Part shown: positions 1 through 9,399 of the stretch, piece by piece
How the letters are laid out: every line of letters begins with the position of its first letter
How positions within the stretch are numbered: the stretch's first letter is position 1
DNA from: Streptomyces himalayensis subsp. himalayensis
GTDB lineage: Bacteria; Actinomycetota; Actinomycetes; Streptomycetales; Streptomycetaceae
Assembly: GCF_013778455.1 (NCBI RefSeq)
Contig: NZ_JACEHE010000051.1
Coordinates: 1-40,221, forward strand
Direction: 5' to 3'
DNA: 40,221 nucleotides
Notes under the pieces: generated by a model
Told to the model about the DNA's origin: nothing
Databases searched by the model: none
What the model saw: the letters and a program-made list of their open reading frames with translations, nothing else
Program-made: the position numbers and the translations under genes

Positions 1-500
1 AATTAAAGACTGCGGGATGACACCACGAGAGCGGAACAGCCAGGCGGAATAAGCCCGGCCGTTCACAGCGTCCTCGCTGCGTTATTTCAAAGGAACCTCG
101 CCCCAGCCGAACCAGCCGGAGACGGGGTATCAACATATCTGGCGTTGACTTTTGGCACGCTGTTGAGTTCTCAAGGAACGGACGCTTCCTTTGTACTCAC
201 CCGAGAAACTCTCTCAGGCTTTCCTCCGGGCGCTTCCCTTCGGTGTTTCCAACCTTACCAGATCCGTTTTCCGTTCCGTTCCCAGTCGGAATTCATTTCC
301 GGTGGCCGTTGGAGGGCCTTTTGCCTATCGGTTGCCTTGCGGCTTCCCTTTCGGCGGATCCGACTTTATCAGAGATTTCCGACCGGCCTGACCGGCCACT
401 CGTTCCTGACAATCGGAATGGCTTCTCAAGACTGTGCCGTCGAGAAGCAGACAGATGCTCACGGTCACCCGTGAACGTCTCCGCTCCAGGCAACTGTTCG
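1..500 (-). other. rRNA operon leader (pre-16S region); 16S gene lies left of the window
   Basis: Read on the minus strand this is the 5' leader of an rRNA operon. It contains the actinobacterial antitermination/processing element GAGAACTCAACAG (160-172), followed by the AT-richer stretch around 130-150 that normally forms the 5' half of the 16S processing stem. It also has the repeated blocks of GGAAA-type sequence typical of Streptomyces rrn leaders. No 16S sequence is present, so the mature RNA begins beyond position 1. Short ORFs over this interval are not coding. Identification rests on recalled similarity to Streptomyces rrn leaders, not on a search. Confidence 0.85.
363..370 (-). promoter_or_regulatory. 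second rrn promoter -10 (candidate)
   Basis: Minus-strand GATAAAGT (363-370) sits in the conserved context seen at internal rrn promoters of Streptomyces. A related block, GGTAAGGT, occurs further down at about 254-261. Neither has a good -35 hexamer, which is usual for the internal rrn promoters. The call is by position and resemblance only. Confidence 0.45.
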
Positions 501-529
501 AATCTACCTCCCCGATCCCACCGTGTCAA
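501..529 (-). promoter_or_regulatory. rrn operon promoter, near-consensus
   Basis: On the minus strand TTGACA (524-529) is followed by a 17-bp spacer and TAGATT (501-506). This is an almost perfect housekeeping-sigma (HrdB-type) promoter about 500 bp upstream of the expected 16S start. It fits the distal promoter of the multi-promoter rrn leaders known in Streptomyces. Confidence 0.85.
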
Positions 530-580
530 CGGCTTTCGGGGCGAAGAGGAGACTAGCAGGTCAGCGAGCGTGTCCGCACA

Positions 581-1588
581 TCACGCGGCGGTGGGCACGA
601 CGGCGCTCCGCTCGGATTCGTCCAGGTCGCCCATGTCGCCAGCGCGTGCCGCTCTGCCGCCGAGCACATAGACGTACGAGAGAAAGGCCAGCTCAGCGGC
701 GATTCCGATGGCGATACGGGCCCAGGTCGGCAGGCCCGAAGGAGTGACGAAGCCTTCGATTGCACCAGCGACGAAGAGGACCAGGGCGAGGCCGATCGCC
801 ATGCCGACGGCGGCGCGTCCTTCGGTTGCAAGGGCTGTGCGGCGGGTCCGAGGGCCCGGGTCGATGAGGGTCCAGCCGAGGCGCAGTCCCGTACCGGCGG
901 CTACGAAGACGGCGGTCAGCTCCAGCAGGCCGTGCGGCAGTACCAGGCCGAGGAATGTGTCGAGACGGCCCGCGGAGGACATCAGGCCGATGCCCACGCC
1001 GAGATTGAGCATGTTCTGGAAGAGGATCCAGATGACCGGCAGGCAGAGGAAGCCGCCCAGGACCAGGCACATCGCGGCGGCCTGGGCGTTGTTCGTCCAG
1101 ACCTGTGCGGCGAAGGAGGCCGCCGGGTGGCTCGAGTAGTAGGTCTCGTACTGGCCTCCGGGGCGGGTGAGCTCGCGTAGTTCGGAGGGGGCCGCAATGG
1201 CGGACTGGACCTCGGGGTGGGTGCCGATCCACCAGCCGAGAAGAGCCGCGACCACCGTCGACAGAAGTGCGGTCGGGACCCACCAGTGGCGGGATCGGTA
1301 GACGGCGGCAGGAAAGCCGTGCGTAAGGAAGCGGGTCACGTCACGCCATGTGGCACGCCGCGTGCCGGTGACGGCGCTACGCGCGCGTGCCACCAGTTGT
1401 GTGAGGCGCCCGACGAGCTGGGGGTCCGGTGCGCTGGACTGGATCAGGGAGAGGTGGGTGGCTGTGCGCTGGTAGAGGACGACGAGCTCGTCCGCTTCGG
1501 CGCCCGTCAGGCGGCGCTGCCGGCGCAGCAACCCGTCGAGGCGGTCCCATTCCGCCCGGTGGGCGGACACGAAGACGTCCAGGTCCAT
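581..1588 (-). CDS. Stage II sporulation protein M (SpoIIM/DUF95) family membrane protein
   Basis: This is a 335-residue integral membrane protein. A soluble, charged N-terminus (1-100) is followed by about five hydrophobic segments near 103-122, 170-190, 212-232, 255-275 and 285-305. The segment reading LPHGLLELTAVF (217-228) carries the Pro-His-Gly...Glu signature of the SpoIIM/DUF95 family. In Bacillus SpoIIM acts in the engulfment hydrolase complex; in actinobacteria the family is found next to an RDD-domain gene, as here, and its role is not established. The ATG at 1588 is preceded by GAGGAG about 11 bases upstream. It is divergent from the RDD gene across 172 bp, so the two probably share a regulatory region. 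The gene ends about 50 bp from the rrn promoter and reads towards it. Confidence 0.85.
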   Translation of the reverse strand: MDLDVFVSAHRAEWDRLDGLLRRQRRLTGAEADELVVLYQRTATHLSLIQSSAPDPQLVGRLTQLVARARSAVTGTRRATWRDVTRFLTHGFPAAVYRSRHWWVPTALLSTVVAALLGWWIGTHPEVQSAIAAPSELRELTRPGGQYETYYSSHPAASFAAQVWTNNAQAAAMCLVLGGFLCLPVIWILFQNMLNLGVGIGLMSSAGRLDTFLGLVLPHGLLELTAVFVAAGTGLRLGWTLIDPGPRTRRTALATEGRAAVGMAIGLALVLFVAGAIEGFVTPSGLPTWARIAIGIAAELAFLSYVYVLGGRAARAGDMGDLDESERSAVVPTAA

Positions 1589-1760
1589 CGGATCTGTTGC
1601 TCCTCGGCTGCTCTCACTGCGGCCGGCGTGGCTTCTGCGGCTGCAGCGACAGCTGCGTTGCTACGGCTAGTGGGGGCGCGATGCGCACTCAGCTTGGCAG
1701 ACTGGCTGACCATAAGGCAGGGCAGGGGACGGTACGGCGGGGCAGGGGAAGGCGGCCGGC

Positions 1761-2813
1761 GTGAGTGAGCTTGTGACGGGCGAGGCGGTGGCGTTGGAGT
1801 TGCGTCCCGCGAAGCTGCCGAGCCGGATGTTGGCCGTGCTGATCGATCTCGTTGTGGCGTGGGCGGTCTATATCGCTGTGCTGCTGGGCCTGGCGGCTGC
1901 TACGGCGTCGTTGGACGAGGCCGCCGTCGCGGCGGTATCGGTGGCTGCCTTCCTGCTGGTGCTGGTGGGCGGTCCGATCGCCGTGGAGACGCTCAGCCGT
2001 GGACGCTCGTTGGGCAAGCTGGCGTGCGGTCTGCGGGTGGTGCGGGACGACGGTGGGCCCATCCGGTTCCGGCATGCGCTGGTGCGGGGCGCCTTCGGCG
2101 TGGTCGAGATCCTCATGACGTTCGGGATCGTCGCGTGCATCGCTTCGTTCGTGTCCGCGCGCGGGCGACGGCTCGGTGATGTCTTCGCGGGAACTCTGGT
2201 CGTACGGGAGCGGGTGCCTGCTGGGCGTACTGGTTTCGTTCCTCCGCCGCCGCCCTGGCTGATGGGGCGGTTCTCCGGAGTCGATCTGTCTGCTGTCCCG
2301 GACGGGTTGTGGCTCGCGATCCGTCAGTATCTGACGCGGATGGGGCAGCTGGATCCGCAGGTGGGCTGGGGCATGGCCGAGCGTCTGGCCACCGATCTCG
2401 CGGCGCGCACCGGGGCTCCGGTGCCCCCGGGAGTTCCTCCGGCTGCGTATCTGGCGGCGGTGGTGCATGAGCGGCAGTCGCGGGATGCGCGGCGTGCCTT
2501 CGGCGGGGGCGTGCCTTCGGCGGGGGGCGGGGTGGCCTCGGCAGGTGTGTCTGCGGGGCCTGCAGGGGGTACGGCCGGCCAGGGCGCTGTTCAGCCGGGT
2601 GCGGGGTATGCGGTCGGGGGTGTGCAGCCTGTGCAGGCGTCGTACAGGTCGCCGGATCATCACTCTCTGCATCAGGCGCCCGCCCACGAGCAGCGGAGCC
2701 AGGAGACCCTCGTGACGGGGCCAGGTGAATCTTCGCCTGTTGGGCAGTCGACCGGGGATGGGCGGAGCAGTGATGCCACGCGGCCCGGCACCGGGTTCGC
2801 GCCTCCCGCGTAG
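1761..2813 (+). CDS. RDD family membrane protein
   Basis: The protein has 350 residues and starts at GTG with a GGGGAAGG ribosome site about 8 bases upstream. Residues 15-150 form an RDD domain: Arg22 and Asp29 lie in the first membrane helix, GRSLGK at 81-86 follows the second, and the second Asp is in RRLGDVFAGT (136-145). Residues 150-235 are a soluble part with a PPPPP stretch. From about 240 the protein is a Gly/Ala/Ser/Gln-rich, probably disordered tail. RDD proteins are mostly of unknown function, with some reported as ion exchangers. The divergent SpoIIM-family partner is a common actinobacterial pairing, which suggests the two work together. It converges with the next minus-strand gene with only 9 bp between them. 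Confidence 0.85.
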   Translation: MSELVTGEAVALELRPAKLPSRMLAVLIDLVVAWAVYIAVLLGLAAATASLDEAAVAAVSVAAFLLVLVGGPIAVETLSRGRSLGKLACGLRVVRDDGGPIRFRHALVRGAFGVVEILMTFGIVACIASFVSARGRRLGDVFAGTLVVRERVPAGRTGFVPPPPPWLMGRFSGVDLSAVPDGLWLAIRQYLTRMGQLDPQVGWGMAERLATDLAARTGAPVPPGVPPAAYLAAVVHERQSRDARRAFGGGVPSAGGGVASAGVSAGPAGGTAGQGAVQPGAGYAVGGVQPVQASYRSPDHHSLHQAPAHEQRSQETLVTGPGESSPVGQSTGDGRSSDATRPGTGFAPPA

Positions 2814-2822
2814 GAAGCGGCG

Positions 2823-3431
2823 CTAGATCGACGGCGGGGAGTCGAGGTCCTCGAGCTCGATGCCGGGAGCGGCCAGCACCACGTCGCCGGCGATGTGGAC
2901 GGTGTGCTGTTCGCCGGTGTCCAGGGCTGTGACCTGGTATTCGTCCACGGTCAGCAGGCCGTTGTCAGTGGCGTGTGTTTCTCTGTTCCGCAGGGCCCAG
3001 GACTGGTCGAGGGTGCGTGGGGCCAGGACCGGTTCGGTGAAGGCGACGAGACGGACGCGGGTCGCGGGGGACTCGGGGGTGAGGCGAAGGAGACGTGCGG
3101 TCGCGATGAGGAAGGCGGGGGATCTGCCGGTGAAGGCATGGGCGGGGGCATTGCCTTCGGTGGCGTGTGTGCCGGTGGGGTCGGTGCGTACCCAGGTGAC
3201 GCCGTCGATGGCGGCGCCGCGGACCTGCCAGCTCGCGGCGTGGAGTTCGAGACGGATGGGGCGGCCGAGTTCGTCGAGGGCGAGGTCGACGGAGCCGGCG
3301 TGATCGCCGGAGGGGGTGGTCAGTTGGGAGACGTAGCGCCAGCCGGAGGGGCCGGGTGCGCAGTGGAAGTGCTCTTCACCGAGGGGGGTGTGATCGTGCG
3401 GATCGTGGAGCGAATATCGGCCGCGGGGCAT
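2823..3431 (-). CDS. Conserved hypothetical protein (putative secretion-independent beta-rich protein)
   Basis: The product is a 202-residue protein I do not recognise as a named family. It has no signal peptide or membrane segment and is rich in alternating hydrophobic residues, Thr and Val, which suggests a beta-sheet fold. Its N-terminus is His/Asp-rich (SLHDPHDHTPLGEEHFHC), so a bound metal is possible but unproven. Trp residues recur (WRYVS, SWQVRG, VTWVRT, QSWALR). The ATG at 3431 has no clear ribosome site, so the start is uncertain. It lies upstream of ahcY's 3' end but reads away from it on the same strand as the rest of the cluster, with ahcY (stop 3584) 152 bp upstream. It could belong to the ahcY transcript. 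Confidence 0.7.
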   Translation of the reverse strand: MPRGRYSLHDPHDHTPLGEEHFHCAPGPSGWRYVSQLTTPSGDHAGSVDLALDELGRPIRLELHAASWQVRGAAIDGVTWVRTDPTGTHATEGNAPAHAFTGRSPAFLIATARLLRLTPESPATRVRLVAFTEPVLAPRTLDQSWALRNRETHATDNGLLTVDEYQVTALDTGEQHTVHIAGDVVLAAPGIELEDLDSPPSI

Positions 3432-3583
3432 GGAGATCGGGGTCCGGGTGCTGGTAGGGGGCAGGCCCCCGCCGTAGTGGGCGAGGGCCTGCTGATGTCC
3501 GTCCGCTGAGCGGTGCCGCCGCGCTTCGAGTGCCGCCCAGGAGGGCGCTGGGAAGGCGGCTGCCGCTCAGCAGCGGGTGGCGC

Positions 3584-5041
<1,458 letters not shown>

Positions 5042-5152
5042 AACGGGCTGCTCCTCGTGATGGGTCGAGGGTGGGTACGGCTGGCTCTGCGGCGGCGGAC
5101 ACACCGGTGCCCGGGCGCGCGCGGCCCAGTCCGTCGGAGGCCCTCTCTCCCT

Positions 5153-5183
5153 CGGTCGGTCCGCGGTGCGGACCGCCCGACCG
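5153..5183. repeat. Hairpin in the ahcY 5' leader
   Basis: CGGTCGGTCCGC (5153-5164) can pair with GCGGAC and CGACCG (5168-5183) around a GGT loop, with a four-base bulge. It lies about 110 bases upstream of the ahcY start and so would be in its leader RNA. A candidate -10, TAGATT on the minus strand (5215-5220), lies just upstream without a clear -35. I could not find the conserved core of an SAH riboswitch here. Confidence 0.4.
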
Positions 5184-5260
5184 CCATCAGCAGCGACGTC
5201 TGGCTGTCCCCACGAATCTACACCGATCGACCCAGTGGCCCCCAGTCCGCCCATGAGCGT

Positions 5261-5296
5261 GCGGACCCCTACGCACATCAGTGCGTAGGGGCCCGC
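5261..5296. terminator. Strong hairpin terminator between cation transporter and ahcY
   Basis: An 11-bp perfect stem (CCCCTACGCAC 5266-5276, GTGCGTAGGGG 5281-5291) with an ATCA loop is extended by GCGG/CCGC after one mismatch. It begins 21 bp past the stop of the cation transporter gene on the minus strand and separates it from ahcY. There is no U-tract, as is common in Streptomyces. Confidence 0.75.
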
Positions 5297-5316
5297 GGCA
5301 AATCGTGTCGGCGCCG

Positions 5317-6294
5317 TCAGTGCTCCGCGCCGGAAGTCGGTCCGCCCGGGGTGGCCTCGCGGTCCGCGCCCTTGGCGGCCTCTGCCACGCTGTAGATGTC
5401 CGGCTCCAGGTAGATCACGCGGGCGATCGGGACGTCCTTGCGGATGCGTGCCTCGGCGGCGTCTATGGCAGCGGCCACCTCGGCGGCCGTGTTGTCGTGC
5501 CGGACCGCGATCTTGGCGGCGACCAGGAGCTCCTCGGGGCCGATGTGGAGCGTACGCATGTGGATGATGCGGGTGACCGTGTCGCCGTCGACGATCGCGG
5601 ACTCGATCTTCGCGACCTCCTCGGTACCGGCGGCCTCGCCCAGCAACAGCGACTTGGTCTCGGCGGCCAGCACGAGCGCGATGAGGATGAGCAGGACACC
5701 GATGCAGAGGGTGCCGATGCCGTCCCAGACGCTGTCGCCCGTGATCAGGGTCAGGCCGACACCGAAGAGCGCCAGGATCAGGCCGACCAGTGCGCCGAGG
5801 TCCTCCAGCAGGACGACCGGCAGCTCGGGGGCCTTGGCGTGGCGTACGAACTCCTTCCAGGACTTCTTGCCACGGAGGACGTTGGACTCCTTGATGGCGG
5901 TGCGGAAGGAGAAGGTCTCGGCGATGATCGCGAAGACCAGCACGCCCACGGGCCAGTACCAGTTCTCCAGCTCGTGCGGGTGCTTGATCTTCTCGTAGCC
6001 CTCGTAGATGGCGAACATGCCGCCGACCGAGAACAGCACGATCGAGACGAGGAAGGCGTAGATGTAGCGCTCGCGGCCGTAGCCGAAGGGGTGCTGCGGG
6101 GTGGCCTCGCGCTGGGCCTTCTTGCCGCCGACCAGCAGCAGCGCCTGGTTGCCTGAGTCGGCGACCGAGTGCACGGACTCGGCCAGCATCGAGGACGAGC
6201 CGCTGAAGAGGAACGCCACGAACTTCGATACGGCAATCGCGAGGTTGGCGGCCAGTGCCGCCACAATCGCCTTGGTACCGCCTGACGCGCTCAT
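5317..6294 (-). CDS. Cation diffusion facilitator (CDF) family transporter
   Basis: The 325-residue inner-membrane protein is probably a proton-driven exporter of Zn2+ or a related divalent metal. About six hydrophobic segments fall within residues 8-215, and a soluble C-terminal domain (215-305) fits the CDF dimerisation domain. The second segment has the metal site HSVAD (His42, Asp46) in ESVHSVADSGNQ. In the fifth segment the expected His-x3-Asp is replaced by acidic LLEDLGAL (Glu164, Asp165), as seen in a divergent CDF subgroup, so metal choice cannot be predicted. I chose the ATG at 6294 (MSASGG) over the open frame to 6384, because AAGGGA lies about 11 bases before it and homologous CDFs begin near the first helix. 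It stands alone, bounded by a strong terminator downstream. Confidence 0.88.
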   Translation of the reverse strand: MSASGGTKAIVAALAANLAIAVSKFVAFLFSGSSSMLAESVHSVADSGNQALLLVGGKKAQREATPQHPFGYGRERYIYAFLVSIVLFSVGGMFAIYEGYEKIKHPHELENWYWPVGVLVFAIIAETFSFRTAIKESNVLRGKKSWKEFVRHAKAPELPVVLLEDLGALVGLILALFGVGLTLITGDSVWDGIGTLCIGVLLILIALVLAAETKSLLLGEAAGTEEVAKIESAIVDGDTVTRIIHMRTLHIGPEELLVAAKIAVRHDNTAAEVAAAIDAAEARIRKDVPIARVIYLEPDIYSVAEAAKGADREATPGGPTSGAEH

Positions 6295-6391
6295 GTGTTC
6301 GCTGTGTCCCTTCGCCTGCGTCTGTTCCCGGCCTGCGTTGATCGCACACGTACAGCGTGCATCGCTCGCGTACGTACGTCGCATATCCGTG

Positions 6392-6411
6392 CCGCCGCGC
6401 TTTCACGGCGG
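6392..6411. terminator. Possible terminator after manA
   Basis: CCGCCG (6392-6397) and CGGCGG (6406-6411) form a 6-bp stem about 100 bases past the manA stop. The 214-bp gap between manA and the cation transporter also holds the imperfect palindrome GCAC-N9-GTGC (6344-6360) and an alternating CGTACGTACG block (6368-6378), which would be upstream of the transporter. Confidence 0.3.
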
Positions 6412-6508
6412 TCTTCCGGCCGCGGTCCGTACGTCGCCGCGCGGGGCCGGCTCCTTTGCCGACCCTTTGCGGTGGGTCATTGTTGCAGCACGGGACGCAC
6501 TCGGTTTA

Positions 6509-7687
6509 TCAGGCCACCACAGTCGCACGGAAGATCGTGCCGGCCCCGGACACTTCGGTCTTTTCTCCTGCGGGGACGAAGACCGACTGCCCCGGTCCGA
6601 GCGTGAGTTCACCGGTCCGCACGGAACCGGCGGTGCACAGCAGGATCTGCGGGGTCGGGGCGGTCAGGTCGTGCGGCGCCGAGCCCTCGGCCAGGACGTA
6701 CCGAGAGAGCCGGAACTCGTCGATCGGCGTCGCGTAGACCTCCTCGCCGTCGGGGGCGGCCTCGGGGCGCAGTACTCCGGGGTCGGTCGCCTCGAAGCGG
6801 ACGATGCGCAGCAGTTCGGGGACGTCGACGTGCTTCGGGGTGAGGCCGCAGCGCAGGACGTTGTCCGAGTTGGCCATGATCTCGACACCGAGGCCGCCCA
6901 GGTAGGCGTGCGGGACGCCGGCGCCGAGGAACAGGGCCTCGCCGGGCTCCAGTTGGACGTGGTTGAGCAGCATGGCGGCGATCACGCCCGGGTCGCCGGG
7001 GTAGTGGTGCGCGATCGAGGCGTACGCCGCGTAGTCGGCTGCGAAGTCGGAGGTGTCCGGGTCTTCGGCCAGTCGAGCACAGGCCGCCGCGGCCTCGGCG
7101 ACCGTGGCCGCCATCTCGTCGCGGTCGGCGGTGAGCACGGCGGTGAGGACCTCGCGGAGGGCGGCCTCCTCGGGGTGGGCGTGCAGCAGGTCGACGTAGG
7201 GCTTGAGGGAGTCGACGTCCAGGCGGGCCAGCAGCTCCGCGGCCTGGATCGGCTGACGGAAACCGCACAGGCCGTCGAACGGCGTCAGCGCACAGATCAG
7301 TTCGGGCTTGTGGTTGGTGTCCTTGTAGTTGCGGTGGGGGGCGTCGATGTGGACCCTGCGCTGCTCCTCTGCCTCGTACCCCTCCTTCGCCTGCGCGAGG
7401 TCGGGGTGGACCTGGAGGGACAGCGGGGCGCCGGCCGCGAGGATCTTGAGCAGGAACGGCAGCCGGGGGCCGAACTTCTCCACGGACCGCGCGCCCAGTT
7501 CACGCTCGGGGCCGGCGTCGATCACCACGTTCAGCGCTCCGCGCGCGGTGCGGGACGGTGCGCCGGGGTGGGCGCCCATCCACATCTCCGCCTGCGGCTC
7601 ACCCGTCGGCTCGACGCCGAGCAGCTCGGGGATGGCGGTGGTCGAACCCCAGGCGTAGGGGCGGATGGTGTTGTCGAGGCGGTCCAT
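6509..7687 (-). CDS. manA: Mannose-6-phosphate isomerase, class I
   Basis: The 392-residue cytosolic zinc enzyme interconverts fructose 6-phosphate and mannose 6-phosphate, the entry point to GDP-mannose. Type I PMI hallmarks are visible: YAWGS near the N-terminus, the zinc ligands Gln92 and His94 in SLQVHPDLAQAKEG, Glu129 in NHKPEL, and the later His in GAGVPHAYLGG. The ATG at 7687 (MDRLDNTIRPYAWGS) is the family start and has GGAGAAAG about 8 bases upstream; the 52 extra codons open upstream do not look coding. It is downstream of the SIS-domain gene but separated by a terminator-like hairpin, so it may also have its own promoter. It acts just before ManB in the pathway. Confidence 0.96.
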   Translation of the reverse strand: MDRLDNTIRPYAWGSTTAIPELLGVEPTGEPQAEMWMGAHPGAPSRTARGALNVVIDAGPERELGARSVEKFGPRLPFLLKILAAGAPLSLQVHPDLAQAKEGYEAEEQRRVHIDAPHRNYKDTNHKPELICALTPFDGLCGFRQPIQAAELLARLDVDSLKPYVDLLHAHPEEAALREVLTAVLTADRDEMAATVAEAAAACARLAEDPDTSDFAADYAAYASIAHHYPGDPGVIAAMLLNHVQLEPGEALFLGAGVPHAYLGGLGVEIMANSDNVLRCGLTPKHVDVPELLRIVRFEATDPGVLRPEAAPDGEEVYATPIDEFRLSRYVLAEGSAPHDLTAPTPQILLCTAGSVRTGELTLGPGQSVFVPAGEKTEVSGAGTIFRATVVA

Positions 7688-7751
7688 GGTGGCTGCTTTC
7701 TCCGTGCAGGGGTCATCGGGCTCGTACGCGGGGCAGAGCTCCGTACGCCGG

Positions 7752-7804
7752 GTCGGTGCCCGGTGCGGATCGGTGCTCCGTGCGCGGGTCGGTGCTCCGT
7801 ACGG
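7752..7804. repeat. Three degenerate direct repeats upstream of manA
   Basis: The core TCGGTGC recurs at 7753, 7770 and 7789 within longer similar blocks (GGTCGGTGCTCCGT and variants), spaced 17 and 19 bp. They lie between the TobH-like gene's hairpin and manA, 65-120 bp upstream of the manA start. They could be promoter-proximal sites or simple decay of a tandem repeat. Confidence 0.5.
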
Positions 7805-7805
7805 C

Positions 7806-7839
7806 CCGGACCGGCCGGGATCGGCACCGGCCGGTCCGG
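7806..7839. terminator. Hairpin terminator after the SIS-domain gene
   Basis: A perfect 11-bp stem GGACCGGCCGG/CCGGCCGGTCC (7808-7818, 7827-7837), extended to 13 bp by two more pairs, with an 8-base loop. It begins 7 bp after the stop codon of the SIS-domain gene on the minus strand. The position and strength argue for a terminator. Confidence 0.7.
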
Positions 7840-7845
7840 TCAAGA

Positions 7846-8976
7846 TCAGGCCCCTGAAGCGAGCGACAGGTAAACAGCGGCGAAATCCGTGATGGCGATC
7901 AGCTCCGCGAGACCCTCCAGCTCGCTGCCGCCCTCCGGCTCGAGCTCGCTGATCGCGGTGTCGTGGCTGAGTGCGAGCTCGCGGGCGGCGGGGGCCGCGC
8001 TGAGGACGTCGGTCGGCTGGTCCCTGAGCAGGAGGACGCGGGCGCGCAGGGCCTGCTCCTCCTCCACACGGTCGCGGAAGAAGTCCTCCGGGTCGGCGCC
8101 CCCGGCGAGGGTGCTGACGAGCAGCGCGCCGTGGGCGGGCATCGCCTCGGGCAGCTCTGCCGCGAGCGCGGGACGCCCCGCGAGTTCGGCGAGCGCGGCG
8201 GCGAACCGGCGGCCCGTGGGGCCCGCACCCGAACCCTCGGTCCAGATCAGCGGCAGGGATTCGGCGAGCTCGGCGGCGAGCGTCTTGGCCGGGTTCTCGT
8301 ACGTCGCCCTGGCAGGACCGCAGCGTTCGGCGGTGTGGTCGAGGCGGTCGGCGACCTTCTGAAGGCTGTCAGGCGGTGCTGCCAGCAGGCCGGTGCGGTC
8401 CAGAAGGGCCAGCAACGGCGTGAACAACGCCCAGAGCGCGCCGGGGCTCGCGGCCGCGGTCTGCTCCTGCTCCTCGTACGGGGCGGTCGCCATGGGTACG
8501 ACCAGGCCGTGCGCGGCGCCCTCGACGGCCTCGGTGAGCGGGGAGCGGGGAGGGGCCACAGCGACGACGGAGCAGCCGCGGCGGTACGCCTGTTCGGCGA
8601 GGAGAGCGAGGCCCGGCTCCGAACCGTCGGGGGTGGCGATGAGCAGCAGATCGACCGGGCCGGCCCAGCCGGGCAGCGCCCAGCGCAGCGCACCGGCGGC
8701 CGGGGCCACGCCGGTGGGCGCCAGGCGTGTGACGGGACAGCCCGCGGCGACCAGCGTGGAGAGCAGGTCGGCGACGCAGTTGGCGGCCATGCCCGGGCCC
8801 GCGGTCAGCAGGGCCCGTGGACGGCCGTCGGGCTTGAGGTCCATGAGGCCCGCCTCGGCCGCGTGCCGGAGGGCGGTGCGCACGCGGGCGCCTGCCTCGG
8901 CGGCGCCGCGCAGCAGGCCTCGCCGGTCGGCGCGGGCGAGCGCCTCGGGGTCGTCGAGCAGCGATTCGTCGAGCAT
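7846..8976 (-). CDS. SIS-domain protein, TobH / bifunctional phosphoglucose-phosphomannose isomerase-like
   Basis: The protein has 376 residues, an ATG at 8976 and GGAGG about 9 bases upstream. The N-terminal half is an SIS (sugar isomerase) fold with LLTAGPGMAANC as the phosphosugar loop and VDLLLIATPDG as the second strand-loop. The C-terminal half resembles the PGI/PMI C-terminal domain (NPAKTLAAELAESLPLIW, later ELPEAMPAH). In archaeal PGI/PMI the last motif carries catalytic Glu and His-Asn; here it reads LPEAMPAH, so the active site is altered. It lies between ManB and ManA, as its homologue Rv3256c does in M. tuberculosis. A role in mannose-phosphate metabolism is therefore likely, but the reaction is unknown. 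Confidence 0.82.
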   Translation of the reverse strand: MLDESLLDDPEALARADRRGLLRGAAEAGARVRTALRHAAEAGLMDLKPDGRPRALLTAGPGMAANCVADLLSTLVAAGCPVTRLAPTGVAPAAGALRWALPGWAGPVDLLLIATPDGSEPGLALLAEQAYRRGCSVVAVAPPRSPLTEAVEGAAHGLVVPMATAPYEEQEQTAAASPGALWALFTPLLALLDRTGLLAAPPDSLQKVADRLDHTAERCGPARATYENPAKTLAAELAESLPLIWTEGSGAGPTGRRFAAALAELAGRPALAAELPEAMPAHGALLVSTLAGGADPEDFFRDRVEEEQALRARVLLLRDQPTDVLSAAPAARELALSHDTAISELEPEGGSELEGLAELIAITDFAAVYLSLASGA

Positions 8977-9032
8977 GGGCGTCGGCCTCCGATCGCCGTG
9001 CGCGGTTGTGTCTGCCGCGGTGGTCTCTGCGG

Positions 9033-9203
9033 TTACGCGGGGCGGCGTGCCTCGTCGACAAGCAGTACGGGGATGCCGTCCCGGACCGGGTAGGCCAGGC
9101 CGCAGTCCTTGCCGGTGCAGATCAGCTCGGTCTCCTGCTCCTTGAGGGGGGCGTGACAGGCCGGGCAGGCGAGGATCTCCAGGAGGCCGGCTTCGAGCGG
9201 CAT
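9033..9203 (-). CDS. Trm112-like zinc-ribbon protein
   Basis: This is a 56-residue protein, starting MPLEAGLLEILACPACHAPL. It has CPAC at 13-16 and a second Cys pair in CTGKDC, then AYPVRDGIPVLL, the standard Trm112/YcaR pattern. Eukaryotic and archaeal Trm112 activates methyltransferases; in bacteria the small protein's partner is not established. The ATG at 9203 has AAAGGA about 8 bases upstream. The frame is open further upstream, but that part is intergenic repeat. The stop is 56 bp before the SIS-domain gene, so the two are probably cotranscribed. Confidence 0.9.
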   Translation of the reverse strand: MPLEAGLLEILACPACHAPLKEQETELICTGKDCGLAYPVRDGIPVLLVDEARRPA

Positions 9204-9321
9204 GGGGGTGTCCTTTCGAACAGCAGGGCAGGGTACGTGCGGCCTGGTCAGCGTACCTGGCCCCTGGGCCCTGGGCGGGGGCGGCGGGCGGGGCCGATCC
9301 TGTGGTCGGCTGCGGGCCGGA

Positions 9322-9374
9322 GCCCGTTTGTGCCCGCCGTTCCGCCCCAGCGGAACGACTGCCCACAAACGGGC
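9322..9374. repeat. Dispersed two-tier palindrome between manB and the Trm112 gene
   Basis: The outer arms GCCCGTTTGTG (9322-9332) and CACAAACGGGC (9364-9374) are perfect over 11 bp. Inside, CGTTCCGC (9338-9345) and GCGGAACG (9350-9357) form a second perfect stem around CCCA. The same outer arms recur near 25342-25420. It lies 26 bp past the manB stop and would act as a terminator there, but its recurrence marks it as a dispersed repeat. Confidence 0.85.
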
Positions 9375-9399
9375 GGCCGACCCCTGCCGACCGCCGGTG

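Noticed and set aside
145..747. Small plus-strand ORFs at the left edge
   Set aside because: They overlap the rrn leader and promoter and have no coding character.
5042..5260. SAH or other riboswitch upstream of ahcY
   Set aside because: There is one hairpin, but I could not place the conserved core of a known SAH riboswitch.
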